Below are positions 53,251 through 64,000 of a stretch of DNA of 64,000 bases, in pieces. The notes under the pieces are model-generated. The model did no database searches, was not told where the DNA came from, and was given only the letters and a program-made list of their open reading frames with translations. This DNA is from Notolepis coatsorum. Lineage: Eukaryota; Chordata; Actinopteri; Aulopiformes; Paralepididae. Numbering within the stretch: the stretch's first letter is position 1; each line of letters begins with the position of its first letter. Position numbers and translations under genes: made by a program. The stretch spans positions 28,853,131 through 28,917,130 of the forward strand of contig OZ020585.1 of the NCBI GenBank assembly GCA_963971535.1, given 5' to 3'.

Positions 53251-54086
53251 TCACCACCCTTACCAACAGCCTTGGCAACCTGTCCTCCCTGGTCAAGCCG
53301 TATGTCAAGAACCTAGGGGTCATTTTTGATCCACAATTTAAATTTGACAGACAAGTAAACTCAGTGGTAAAGGCATGTTTTTTCCAACTACGCACCATTG
53401 CCAAACTCAAAGCCCTTCTCTCCCCTGCAGACCTTCAGAGAGTCATCCACGCCTTCATTTCATCTAGATTAGACTACTGCAACTCCCTCTATATAGGCAT
53501 TAACCAGTCTTCCCTGTCCCGCTTACAACTGGTACAAAACGCTGCTGCCAGACTGTTGACCGGAACCCGCAAGAGAGACCACATCACCCCTGTCCTTGCC
53601 TCCCTTCATTGACTCCCAGTACGCTACAGGATAGATTTTAAGGTTCTCCTATTTGTTTTTAAAGCCCTTAATGGTCACACACCCTCCTACATCTCAGACC
53701 TCCTATCCCCCTATTCCAACACCAGGTCCCTCAGGTCAGCCGATCAGAGGCTCCTGACAGTCCGGAGGTCTAACCTCAAGCTCAGGGGGGGCCGTGCCTT
53801 TGCTATCGCAGCCCCTGAACTGTGGAACAGCATCCCCACCTCCATTAGGCTCGCCCCCTCGATAGATGCCTTCAAATCGAGGCTCAAAACCCACTTCTAC
53901 CTACTAGCCTTTCCCGTTCACTGACTCATGCCCTGTTTTTCTATGTGTTTGCCTGTGTGCCCTCCCATAAAACGGAGTGTGATTGTTGTCTATATGTATC
54001 TTGTGTATTTACCCTCTGTACAGCACTTTGGTTGACACGCGTCATGTGAAATGTGCTTTATAAATAAATTTGATTGATTGATTGAT
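53250..54086 (+). mobile_element. L2-like LINE, 3' part, inserted in LINE A
   Basis: The frame contains VKNLGVIFDPQFKFDRQVNS, then FISSRLDYCNSLYIGI, LQLVQNAAARLLTGT, LPVRYRIDFKVLLFVFKALN and AAPELWNSIPTSIR. This is the C-terminal end of an L2-clade ORF2. One in-frame TGA replaces the Trp codon of LHWLPV at 53,611. It ends with AATAAATTTGATTGATTG, the (ATTG)n tail of this clade. It is 5'-truncated and not autonomous. Confidence 0.88.
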
Positions 54087-54458
54087 GCCCTTTGTTCTCA
54101 AGCTGCTCTAAAACTGGATGTTCCCTATATGAGAACTGAATTGGGAAAAAGGGCTTTTAAATAGGCTGCTCCTTCATCCTGGAACAAGATACAGGAGGAC
54201 CTAAAATTACCAGGACTGATCACCTTCGGAGAATTTAAAGCCATTTTAAAATCCTACGAATTCAGTTCCCTCAGACAGTGCAACTGTGTTTGATAACTTG
54301 CCTGTTTGATAACTTGCCTGAAATTGGAGCTTGCTGTGAATGTTTTATCTGTATTTTATTGTGATGTTCTTTTTTTATGTTGAAACTTTCTACTGCCTTG
54401 CTTGGCCAGATCGCTCTTGAAAAAGAGATTTTAATCTCAATGATGGTTAAATAAAGGA

Positions 54459-54505
<47 letters not shown>
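54086..54505 (+). mobile_element. LINE fragment A, right part with (GATT)n tail
   Basis: The sequence continues LINE A with KLDVPYMRTELGKRAFK and APSSWNKIQEDLKLPGLI, typical of the end of this ORF2. The 3' end contains CTTGGCCAGATCGCTC, AAAAGAGATTTTAATCTC and AATAAAGGA, followed by about 12 GATT repeats. It lies in the same orientation as the left part. Confidence 0.82.
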
Positions 54506-54560
54506 TATATACGTGTAGAGGGGTACAGATATAGTGGTATACATATACATGTAGAGAGCT

Positions 54561-55690
54561 ACACTGCCCTACAAAGGCAAGCAGCAGTAATTTAAGTTAC
54601 AGCTTGTTGCCTTTGTCATAATACATTTCTGTATGATACTCTCTATGTATATTTCAGGCTGTTTATTGTAAAGGTGATAAGGCACAATGTTTGTTTTTAA
54701 CATAGACTTTGGTTTCATTAATTTTGAGTATAATTCTGAATGGAGGACTATTACTTTCACCAGAGTATTATTCTATCAGGGTATTTTTCTACTATTACTT
54801 AAAGTGTAGCTGGGTACCTCTTGCACCACAGGATTGCACTCACTGATCTGACTCATCAGAACATTTCCACACTGTTCTCTCTATCCTAGTTGGAATGAAT
54901 TCAGATGAAAAAGAACACCAAGTCATTAAAGCAGCATTAAAGAAACCCTATTCTCCTCCGTGCTACATATCTGGGCCTCCCTCCTGCCCTCCATGCTGTT
55001 AGGCAGTGGGGTATCTGTCCCCGAAGAGAACAGAGTCGCCATCCCTTGCTTTATGATAACTTCCTACCCGGGCCGGCAGACTTGACCCTGTGCCTCCGCC
55101 TTGGATCGCCTCTATTATTCGCCAGTGACAGCAGCCCTTTGGAAGGCAGGCCTCCTCCAGAAAGGTACAGGGTCGTGGATGCCACCAATCCATCTCTGTC
55201 TGGTGAGCGGGGCGGGAGATGGTGGGGTTCCATTCTGATGAGTGATAGGGGGGACCCCTTTGACTCCCAGCACATGGCGAGCAGAGGCAGAGCTATGATG
55301 AGGGGTCAGGGGCAGCTGGTGGGGGTAACTAGGGTAGATCTGGGGGTTGGGACGGGGACGGGGGGACGGGGGGTGCGGTTGGTGTGCGGGGGGTCGGCCC
55401 GGATCACAAGATAGAAGGTGTCAAGAGAAGCAAGACAAAGCCTCTCAAGCAACCGCCTGAGTCTATCACTTAGCCCATCCATCACCCTACAGCCCAGCGC
55501 TCGCTAGCTCATCGTTTCATCATCAGGGGGATAATGGAGATGACAGTGGATGCAGCAGTGAAGCCCCATTACCAACATCGTGTGCCCATAAGCCAGCATG
55601 TGCCCACGGGGTTCCAGAGCCAGCTGGATGAAATGAGCAGCTACATCCTGTTCCGGCCTCCTGACTGGAACACGAATGGTGGCACTAGCA
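54561..55690. other. Unassigned DNA, GC-rich in the middle
   Basis: The part at 55,060-55,400 is GC-rich, with G-rich GGGGACGGGGGG-type sequence and an open frame of about 120 codons that I do not recognise. Nothing marks it as a gene. The rest is AT-rich. Confidence 0.35.
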
Positions 55691-56128
55691 CCACTGAAGA
55701 AGAAGACAATACAGTTTCTACCCACAGGCCATCAGGCTTGTGAGCAGCTCCCTCAACAAGCCCCCCTCCCTCAACAAGCCCCCCACTGACTGACTGAACT
55801 GTGAACGCTATACACAGACACTCTGCTGTGACACCTCCAATACCATTATTTGTAATATTTGCAACAACGCATACAGTAGTGCACTTCATATTCTTCTACC
55901 ACTAATGTGAACTGAATGTGCAATACTGTTACTATGTCACTTGTGCCTTGTTTTTCTACTTTATTTTAGCATGACACTTTTTCTTAATTTCTTAGATTCT
56001 AGTTTAAGTCTATATTTTGTGATTCTGTGTGAAGAGGGGACTAGCAAAGTAAGATTTGCATTGCACAGTGTAACTGTCTTTAGTTTATCTGTGCATATGA
56101 CAAATATAAATCTTGAATCTTGAATCTA
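55690..56128 (+). mobile_element. LINE 3' end with (TTGAATC) tail
   Basis: A frame reading SFYPQAIRLVSSSLNKPPSL is the usual end of a fish LINE ORF2. It is followed by a 3'UTR with AAATATAAATCTTGAATCTT at the end, a typical tail. The 5' part was not recognised. Confidence 0.7.
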
Positions 56129-56781
56129 TACTTGCAAGGGAAGGCAGCTGTACGCATGAAAGCCTACAGGACTGTTGTTTGAACAGTGGTTAATGGTTAA
56201 ATATGAGAGTATTATGAAGGAGATGTTTGTCTTAGTCTGGTATACAGGAAGAAACTAGGAATCCAAGCTGCATCTTTTCCTTCACACGCAGCTATCTATT
56301 TAAGGAAAACACCAATCTTGTTTGATATATATATATATATATATCCTCTTAGCAGTTCTAATTTCTCCTTTCCCTTTGTGCCTCAAATGTCATGCCACCC
56401 AGCACAGACATACATAATATCTATCTTGAGTGTAGATAATGATGTTGATATTAAGAACATCGAATAAAGGTCATCTTTAATACTAGAAAGGCCCAGGCAG
56501 TCATTTTGACTTTGAATTTAGAAACATAATAGCTTTGTTGAAAGAAAAAACATACAGGTCCTTGACTTTTCCTAAATATATCTAAAAAATGTACAAAACA
56601 GAAAAGAGTTCCAAGTATTTCAAGTTAGAAAGGTCATAGAGGTAATTTAGACACCAGTGTTTTCTTTCCCCCACTCTGGCAGGTGTCCACTGACTAACAA
56701 TCATTTCTTGGTTGCTTTATATATTTTTTAAAGTTAAACCACAGTCTTGCTAAAACCAATAGTTACCATGGTTTTGTAATC
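56129..56781. other. Unique AT-rich DNA with a short (AT)n
   Basis: An (AT)n run lies at about 56,324-56,344. No gene was seen. Confidence 0.4.
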
Positions 56782-57267
56782 AGAAAGTAACATAAAATAG
56801 GGCGGCTGGGTGGCGCAGCGGACATTGCGCTTGTCACCAACGCAAGAGACACCGGGTTCGACTCCGGCTGTCGGGCTTGCCGCGTCTATACTTTCCGTAG
56901 CCGCATTTCTGCAGACCCCTCTCTGATTGGTTGAGCCCATTTCTGCAGACCCCTCTCTGATTGGTTGAGCGAAGCCCCTCTCTGATTGGTCAAATGAAGC
57001 TCGGGGGTAGACGCCGGCTTGTGTGGTGAGCACAGACCATCGCTATAGTTTCCCAACAGGAGTAAAGTCTGTAGCAATCCGAAGTGACATTGACCACCAG
57101 ACTCTTTCTCTTAAGGCATTAACTGGGTTAATTAATATAAATGTTATATTCTAACTGTCTAGTTACACATTGGTTCCGAAACATGTATGTTCCAGGCTGC
57201 AATTAAAACTTTGAATCTGCTGGTCCGGCTTCCTGCTTTCTTCTAACTGTCTAGTTAGGCATTAACG

Positions 57268-57547
57268 TAAGGTTATGTATATAACCAAGTTTTATGAATT
57301 CTGGTGACGCTCAGCGTCAGTCTGCACTAACCTCACTTCGTGCACAGAATAAAAAATCCACAATGTACCTTTACATACCAACATTCGTCTGGCCACACGC
57401 CACACCCCTATCCGCTTACCTTCATAAGCAGGTGTGTGGTCACCTACTCGCCTCCTTCCCACCACAAGGCGAGATCAAGGGGCACAGTGGCGTCCTGACG
57501 CTGAGCGTCACCAGAATTCATAGAACTTGGTTATATACATAACCTTA
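57268..57547. repeat. 280-bp inverted-repeat block with about 53-bp arms
   Basis: The left arm begins TAAGGTTATGTATATAACCA and ends GTGACGCTCAGCGTCAG. The right arm at about 57,495-57,547 is its near-exact reverse complement. The motif CTCAGCGTCAGTCTGCAC recurs at about 57,573-57,590. Such inverted termini suit a DIRS-group retroelement end, or alternatively a MITE. Confidence 0.75.
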
Positions 57548-60320
57548 CATTCTATTTCATTCTGGCCTCCGCTCAGCGTCAGTCTGCACAAGAGGAGCTG
57601 AGCGGAAGCCAGAAGCTCGACAAATGTACCCCGCTGAGGCCCCCCACAACCATCAGACCGGGGAGGACCGAGCCCCCCGACCCTCCTTAATGGAGGGATA
57701 CCCCCCCTGTTGGAGGACGGGAGGGAGACGGATCTGACCGTGCGAAGAGGAACTCAAGCAACTCAACGCACAGGGTGAGCAGACCGTGGCTTGACCCCAC
57801 GACTACGCACACGCACAACCCGCATGCCACCAGGGAACGAACGGAAGGAACAACCCTCGTTACTGCCCCCAAAAAACCACGGGGTCAAGAGCAAACTCAA
57901 CCCCGTGGCAAGGCCGTAGCAGCGGAGCGCGAAGGAAGACCCAGACCCACTGAAGGGACTGGATCCCCTGGAAAAAGGGGGCCCGGAGAGGTCAATGACG
58001 CCAGGCATCAAGACCCCACCAGGCGGTCACTTAGTGACACCGCCCCCCACATCGCCAGCGTATTCGGACAGGGCCCCTCCAAGAGCGGGCCCTTTCCCCC
58101 CATTAGTACGCCGCCTGGCACACTGACCCTGCAACACAGGCAGTCAGCATGGCCGTAAAGCACTCAAAAGGTTAACCAACGGAAGCAGGCAGCGCACCAG
58201 GGAAAAACCAGGCAGCAGGCTGTAGACCCGAGCCTGGAGCACTGCGGACGAGACAGGCACCAAAGGGGTCAACTGAAAACAGCACCCCGGCGGAAGGGGC
58301 GTATGCTGGCATTGTTGCGCACCATGACAAAGCCTCCATAAAAAAAAAACCCACCCAGAGGGGTCGAGGCAGAGAAGGCTGACACGATTGGCAGACGTCA
58401 TGAACGTGCAGGGGCACACTCAACCGGGTAACCCGGGAGTTGACTCTGCTCCAACACACCAGGGAATCAACCACCCTCTTGGTACCACATACGGTGGTTG
58501 TTCCTATAACCCCTCAAGAAAAACTCCAAAACACACCTGCGGGTATACACCAGCTATACCGCAGTACAAGTGTTTCAGTTTCCAAAAAGGGTTATCCCAG
58601 GCCTACGTTTTCAACGAAACATTACTTCGGACCGGACCCGGCGGCTCGGGAAGCACACAGGGTTACCAGAGGAGGTCCAGAAGACCACCCCAACAGCCCC
58701 CTCTTCGCCATGCGTGAGAGAGGAGCGAAAGAAAGGAGAACCAGCCCCTTATGATAGTGTCAGGTACAACGTGTACCCAACAAAGGGTCTCCATAACGCC
58801 TAACCCTGTGACACCCGGGCCGACCCGGCATTTTTCCCCCCGAAAAAAGCACAAGTCCCTCAGGGTACCAGAACAGCAGATCTGCGTCCCCGGCGGACAA
58901 CGGGTTAACTGACCTGGACCAGCGCGACCAGAACCAGTCCCGTGCCCTAACCACGCCGACATGCCCACTCCAGGAGAGGGGGTAGGTATGCGTGTCGATC
59001 TAAAACATGAAAAGAGGGCGCCACCCAGACGGTCCCATTTGTACCGCACTCAGTGGCCCACCCCAAGGGCGTGAGACCCCTCTACCTATGTTCTGATCTA
59101 TTCCGTTAACATCCCCCAGATATGAACGAGAATCCGTCGAGACCCAGTAACAGGCTCTCGGAAGAGGAAAAAATCCCCCATCCCAGTTGCCCTATAAAAA
59201 CGCAACCAAGGCGTACTAGCCTCCCGCATGATTCTTAACAGAAACACCCCGAGCCAGCACTATGTATGCGTCGGGACCCAAACACATCAATGGATAGTCT
59301 AACCAGACCCCAAACATTGTTCCTTCAAGTCGCCTGGGAGAACGGCAAGAAGTTTGTCGTGCTTCATATTCTCCACGCTTTTTTTATTAAAAAAGAAAGA
59401 AACACCGACTGACATGAATCCCACGTGACGCAGCCGACGGGACTCCTCAGAGAGACTTCCCACGTGAGCCATAGATTGAAAAGTCATGGTAACATTGAGT
59501 CACATGACCAACAGACTCAAGTTACACGTATATCGAGCGTAGTAGAACAGTAAGTTCTTACGCTCTGCCCCGATAACTTGACAACAACAGACCCTACATA
59601 CGGGTCTAAAACTCACGGAAGCCGTCGTCCAATAGAAACGTGCCTAGTGACGTTTGGTATGACGGGGGAAACCCAAGACTCAACCGCCTGTGATAGGTGC
59701 AGAGTCTGGGAAACCCTTCCCCCCCCCCCGTGCCAAGCTGCCTAACAGCTTGGCCCTGACCGAATGAAAAGAAAGTCCAATAACCCCTTGACCAATCAGA
59801 AGAGGGAAGGAGGGGTTTATCCGGTACCCCCTCGCAAGCCCAACCCTTGCATACGACAACAACAAACAGCCATATGATACCTTCAGTAGCAAATGCTAAT
59901 GAACAGCGCAAGCTAATTCAATGCACGCTAGCCACAGACACATCTGTGAACAGGGTTTATAGCAAGGCCAAGGTGTGTATGTGTGAACACGACACCCATA
60001 TCTATGTTGTAAGACACAGAAAATCTGATAGAGAGAGAGAGCGGCTGAGCCGCGGTACGTTTTCATACGAGCATTACTGCAAACCAACACAATAGTGTTG
60101 CAGCTTAATATCACTGTTTAAGCAACAGAGCACACAACTAACCTCTACCTTTATGTGAAGATTCAGGTCGAGGCAGAAAAAACCTTTTTCAACCGAGTGT
60201 AGGCTGCAGGCCTTGCTTAAGCTCTAACATGAATGTAACGTCTAGCCCTCCTATCAAACCCATACTAGCGAAAGATTCACACGTTGCCTCCCCATCATAT
60301 GTTTGGTGAATAAACACACA

Positions 60321-60770
60321 GTTTTTTTTTTTTTTTTTTTTTTTTTAACCTTTATTTAACCAGGAAGTCCCATTGAGATACAAGATCTCTTTTGCAAGGG
60401 AGACCTGGCCAAGATGACAGCAATAACACCCGAAAACATCAGACAGCAATAAAATGTGCGGTACATCACACAAGAACATAATAAAAGTGCATGTACACAA
60501 TACACAATACATCACACGTAAACATAAAAACACAAAACAGAACAGTCTACATAACAGTAAAAGTGTACGACAGTAAAATACAGGGCAATACAGTAACTCT
60601 GCAGTTTTGCAGCTGGGACCCGACTAGAGAAAGCAGCGACACTCTTCCTGTAGGAAGTTATGTAATACAGACCTAAACTCGCAGAGGGAGACCAGGGTAT
60701 CTAAGTGGATATGGTCCTGTAGCCCATTCCATGCCCAAGGTGCGAAGCTTGAAAAAGCCGTTCTTCCTAG
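60321..60770 (-). mobile_element. LINE 3' fragment, antisense, with poly-A
   Basis: A T run of about 26 bases is followed by AACCTTTATTTAACCAGGAA and TGAGATACAAGATCTCTTTT, then GGGAGACCTGGCCAAGA. In reverse complement this is the same kind of 3' end as LINE A at 54,400. The T run gives the orientation. It lies inside the DIRS-like remnant. Confidence 0.75.
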
Positions 60771-62689
60771 TTCAGTGTTTATTCTCGGTAAAAAAAAAAA
60801 AAAAAAAAAAAAGTCCTTTAGGAGGGACTCTTTATTTCTTCCAACAAAATCATATTAGGGCCGGGAAGGGAACAGGGGGGGGACCACAGAGGGAAAAAGT
60901 CAATTATTTTTAGCGACGCCTGCCACGAGCCGCTCGGGATTTGCCACCCCGTGGAGCCCCGGAGGGACGGTAAACGATCGGCGGCTGGTCACGACGATCC
61001 CTACCGTCACCTCCGGGCGTAGATGGGCCGGCTGCAGTGGCGGAGGCGCCCTCTCTCCTCCTGGCCTTCTTAGCCGAAGGTCCAGCAGTGGCGGTGGTAG
61101 CAGCGGCGGCCACGGCGGAGGAACCTCGACGACGCGGCGGCCATCTGACTCCACCGGCGACATCGGACGGGGGGAAATGAGGCTGGAGCACGGAGCGCTC
61201 CTCCTGCATCTCCCTGCAGGTTGAGGTCATCAGCTGCAGTGCTGACCCGAATAGTCCAGCATCGGAGAGGGGTGCCGTCAGAAGTGGAGTCCTCTTCTTC
61301 TCCGGCACACGCGCCTGCTCCAGCCAAAGGTGGCGCTGGATTAGAGTGGCCAGGGCACGCACTTTCCCAGCGGCTATAGCCTGCGGCTGAATCAGATGCA
61401 GGATGGCTCCTGCCGCCTGGGCGAGCTGATCATGTTGTAAATCAGTCAGCTTTGTGCCGCCCGTCAGTATCCCGGACATGAATCTCTGACTGGTCACTCC
61501 AAAACGCCAACCGCCTCGCCGATTTCCCTTGGGGAACCGGCTTCCGTAACGGCTCCCACACCACCTCAGGACAAAGGAGCGCCGCCATCGGCCTATCAAG
61601 CCGAGGCGCGCCCTCCTTCATGCCTTCTACAAAACCCACCACCCTCGTGACTTGCACGTAGGCGGGAGTAAGGCCCATGATGTGGGAGACCACCTGTCCC
61701 TGACGGACGTAGGCCTCCATCGAGGGGAAAAATGGGCAGACAACGTCCACCCCTCTCACCGGGCGACGTTGCCATAGATGACCTATGAGATCGTCAGGGA
61801 TAGGAACAGGCAGTGGCTGCGGCAGCGGCACACCGTTTGCGACTGCCGCCGCCGCCATGAGCTCGGGGAACAAAGCACGCAGTTCCCCCTGCATACTTTC
61901 CCCCACCGAGCCCGCGTCCCTCACATGCAGCAGACTACTGGTTAAGGAGCCACATTCTGATGTGGCTGATAGCAGGGCATCCCGCCGCCGAGTCGGAGGT
62001 TCTGTTAAGACAGTGTAAACAATATAATTAACTCTGAATATAATAATGAGGAAAAAGAAACAGGATACACAACAAGGTGCATGAGATGAACGCGAAATAA
62101 CATAACGTTATGTTATATAACGTTACAATGTACAGTTTCTGACAGCTGGCTGTGTTGTCACGCGAAATAACGTTATACGCGAATCTGGTAGTAAATTTCT
62201 TTTTATATTCTTGATATGATGCATGTCTTGTTCGAGATGGATTTCGGTTCGCCTCGAAAGTAGACGAGAGTAGCCGAGTGCAGCCGGGGGAGGAGTCAGA
62301 ACGTCGGACACTTCAGATTTCACGAGAGCCTCTCGTCTAGTCTCGCATGGCAGATACGTTTTCACGTCACCACCACACACATTACACATACTGTCCAGCT
62401 CATTATAATGCGATGGCCGTGTGCAAAATTAGATTAGATTCAAATGTACAGCACACCATATACTGCTATAGTGGAATATACTATTCATAAATCATATACC
62501 ATAATGTATTACATCTTGTTGCGTGCTCCTGGCCACCGCAGGGCGCGCACACACAACACGCAACTTGAAGTTTATCATGATGATATGATGAATGAATTAA
62601 TTAATGAAAACTTTATTTGAAGAAGCTCTTGGTACCCAAACTCCTGTATCCAATAATAATAATAAATATATCTGATAGACGGGTAGACG

Positions 62690-62731
62690 GGACCCGTACT
62701 GTAATAAAGTCTTCAATCAATCAATCAATCA
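62690..62731 (+). mobile_element. LINE/SINE 3' tail with (AATC)n
   Basis: TAATAAAGTCTTCAATCAAT and further AATC repeats match the tail type seen at 8,640-8,664. Only the terminal part is evident. It lies within the large inverted-repeat element. Confidence 0.55.
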
Positions 62732-63616
62732 AACATCTCATAACTTCCTCTTGTGGGCGTGGCTGGTGGTGACAACTTTTCTGAGCCAATAGCGCTTTGC
62801 GCAACGACAGCAAGTCGTTCCCCATCATGGATTTGCGTGGAGCAGCCGGGTGAGAGGTACTGTGGCGCCTGGCTCTGAAGGCTGTGCGTGGCTCGGTCCC
62901 ACGATATTTCCGCGCCTCGTCTCGTCAGATTTTCAGAGCAAGTCGGACAACATTCTAACCATCATGCAACGCGCTTGGCGAGGCCGTAGTAAAACCTGCG
63001 CAGATCTGCATCCGCCTATCCCATCTCGAACACGCCTCATTACGCTCGCCTTTTGCCGCGTGACGAGCTAAACCAATCAGAGAGGGGCTTCGCTCAACCA
63101 ATCAGAGAGGGGCTTCGCTCAACCAATCAGAGAGGGGTCTGCAGAAATGGGCTCAACCAATCAGAGAGGGGTCTGCAGAAATGCGGCTACGGAAAGTATA
63201 GACGCGGCGTTGCCTCCGGCTTGGGCGTCATAGTAACTCAATTGGCAGAGTTAGCGGGTGGAAGTCGATGGGTGGTAATCTGGACGTTGTGGACAGCGAC
63301 TCCTACAGGTCGGTTGGGGGATGCCTGCACAGCAGAGACAGGAAATGGCGGGGGTAGTGTGAGCCTCCCACACGTTACACCTCGCCAATGAGAGTCCGCG
63401 CTGGCAGGTGAAAAGATGTGACAGGCTGCCTCCACATGTATCGGAGGGGACATGTGATGCAAGGCTTCTATCCTCCCTACAACCGGCCAGTGGGGGGCAT
63501 ATGTGAGTAACGTTCAAGACAGGGGAGGGGAGAATTGGCACAGCGAAATTGGGATGGGAGAAAAATAGAAAAAGAGGAGAAAAAAAGTGGATAAAAAAAA
63601 AGAAAGTAACATAAAA

Positions 63617-64000
63617 GAATGACAAACAAAACACAGAACTGTACAGACAGGATCAGCATCTCACGCAGGGAAGAACAGGACTGTTATACACGAGGGGATG
63701 ATGAGACAAGACACACCTGGGTTGATTACAAATGGATACACCTGGGAGGAAAACGATAAGGACTACAAGACCAGAACAGGGAACTACAACTAGACATAAC
63801 ACATCACACTGGGAACACCTGGGAACACAGGGTACAGACAAACCCCCACACATAACAACAACCATCAGTACTGCTCTACAAAAGCATTTTATCTCCTGTC
63901 CTACCAAAGGTATTGTTGGTATTAAAGATAGTATATTATTAGTCTATAATAGCCTATACTATCTATAAATAACGTATTGTTCATACTATAAATAGTAGAT
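63617..64000. other. Unassigned flank
   Basis: Unique sequence with several ACACCTGGGA motifs; nothing was recognised. Confidence 0.35.

Larger units (their letters stand above)
52712..54560. repeat. Roughly 36-bp minisatellite, split by nested LINEs
   Basis: Units contain AGTGGTATACATACACATGT and AGAGGGGTACAGATAT. Units at 52,712-52,890 precede the LINE block, and one or two more follow at 54,506-54,560. The array was therefore present before the LINEs arrived. Confidence 0.8.
57268..62030 (-). mobile_element. Broken DIRS-like retroelement (fossil)
   Basis: The right part, about 60,900-61,930, carries gag-like coding remnants on the minus strand. Motifs such as APLSDAGLFGSALQLM, QRHLWLEQARVPEKKR and a basic Arg/Gly-rich tail resemble gag proteins of fish DIRS-group elements. 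The inverted-repeat block at 57,268-57,547 would be one terminus. No convincing reverse transcriptase or tyrosine recombinase region was seen. The element looks broken, with several breaks and much of its coding region missing, and is invaded by a LINE fragment. Family and right boundary are uncertain. Confidence 0.4.
56881..63206. mobile_element. Large inverted-repeat element, 6,326 bp, perfect 110-bp termini
   Basis: The first 110 bp (from CGCGTCTATACTTTCCGTAG) are identical to the reverse complement of the last 110 bp. Each terminus holds repeated CTCTGATTGGTTGAGC units, three on the left and four on the right. The short flank GGCTTGC on the left and GCGTTGC on the right may be a 7-bp target duplication with two changes. 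No transposase was recognised, so it is probably non-autonomous, and its superfamily is unknown. Perfect termini suggest recent insertion. Confidence 0.8.
56798..63600 (+). mobile_element. tRNA-derived SINE split by a 6.3-kb insertion
   Basis: The SINE head lies at 56,798-56,880 (GGCGGCTGGGTGGCGCAGCG, B box GGTTCGACTCC) and the body and tail at 63,207-63,600 (TTGCCTCCGGCTTGGGCG to the A-rich end). AGAAAGTAACATAAAA flanks the whole at 56,782-56,797 and 63,601-63,616, a perfect 16-bp target duplication. The two halves are therefore one SINE insertion that was later interrupted. Confidence 0.93.

Noticed and set aside
55046-55414. A 122-codon plus-strand frame in GC-rich DNA
   Set aside because: No similarity recognised, no splice context, and the G-rich end explains the lack of stops.
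41301-56000. Exons of CFAP61, the next gene beyond INSM1 in mammals
   Set aside because: No frame with splice sites resembling it was found on the expected minus strand. It may lie beyond the window or elsewhere in this fish.
57763-59049. Several overlapping frames of 80-130 codons on both strands
   Set aside because: They are chance frames in GC-rich sequence of the DIRS-like remnant. None shows a recognisable enzyme domain.

Overview
The window looks like a gene-poor, repeat-rich stretch of a ray-finned (teleost) fish chromosome. Evidence is spliced vertebrate exons, an intronless vertebrate INSM1 gene, several fish-type tRNA-derived SINEs, L2-like LINE tails ending in (ATTG)n, non-autonomous hAT elements, and an exceptional load of (CA/TG)n, (CT)n and minisatellite arrays. 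All calls come from reading the sequence; no alignment or database search was run, and the species cannot be named.

Region 1-33,132 (+ strand): the 3' end of a RalGAP alpha-subunit gene, most likely ralgapa2. Only two constitutive coding exons are visible (24,432-24,556 and 32,954-33,132). Their splice phases match and they encode the extreme C-terminus. The first 24 kb is best read as one large intron, swollen by TG/CT microsatellites, arrays with 24-, 41-, 57-, 47-, 10-, 22- and 26-bp units, SINEs and a hAT MITE. The last intron (24,557-32,953) holds a 34-bp minisatellite with splice-donor-like units, a 60-bp symmetric candidate cassette exon, a 26-bp-stem hairpin and a hAT element with a perfect 8-bp target duplication. 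A 3'UTR of about 2.9 kb probably follows.

Region 38,610-41,300 (- strand): INSM1, a complete single-exon zinc-finger repressor of 493 codons, with a 3'UTR and a plausible TATA/CCAAT promoter. It lies tail-to-tail with the RalGAP gene, the same arrangement as mammalian INSM1 and RALGAPA2. This supports the ralgapa2 assignment over ralgapa1, which pairs with INSM2.

Region 41.3-64 kb: upstream and intergenic DNA with possible regulatory stretches, then a dense graveyard of mobile elements. At least six copies of one roughly 460-480 bp tRNA-derived SINE lie in both orientations, most with clear target-site duplications. One is split by a 761-bp inverted-repeat element carrying a tRNA-like promoter. 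Another is split by a 6,326-bp element with perfect 110-bp terminal inverted repeats built from CCAAT-containing units. Inside that large element lies a broken retroelement resembling the DIRS group, itself invaded by a LINE fragment. At 52.7-54.6 kb a minisatellite is split by one LINE, which is split by an L2-like LINE. These nests give a clear relative order of insertion and are the most unusual part of the window.
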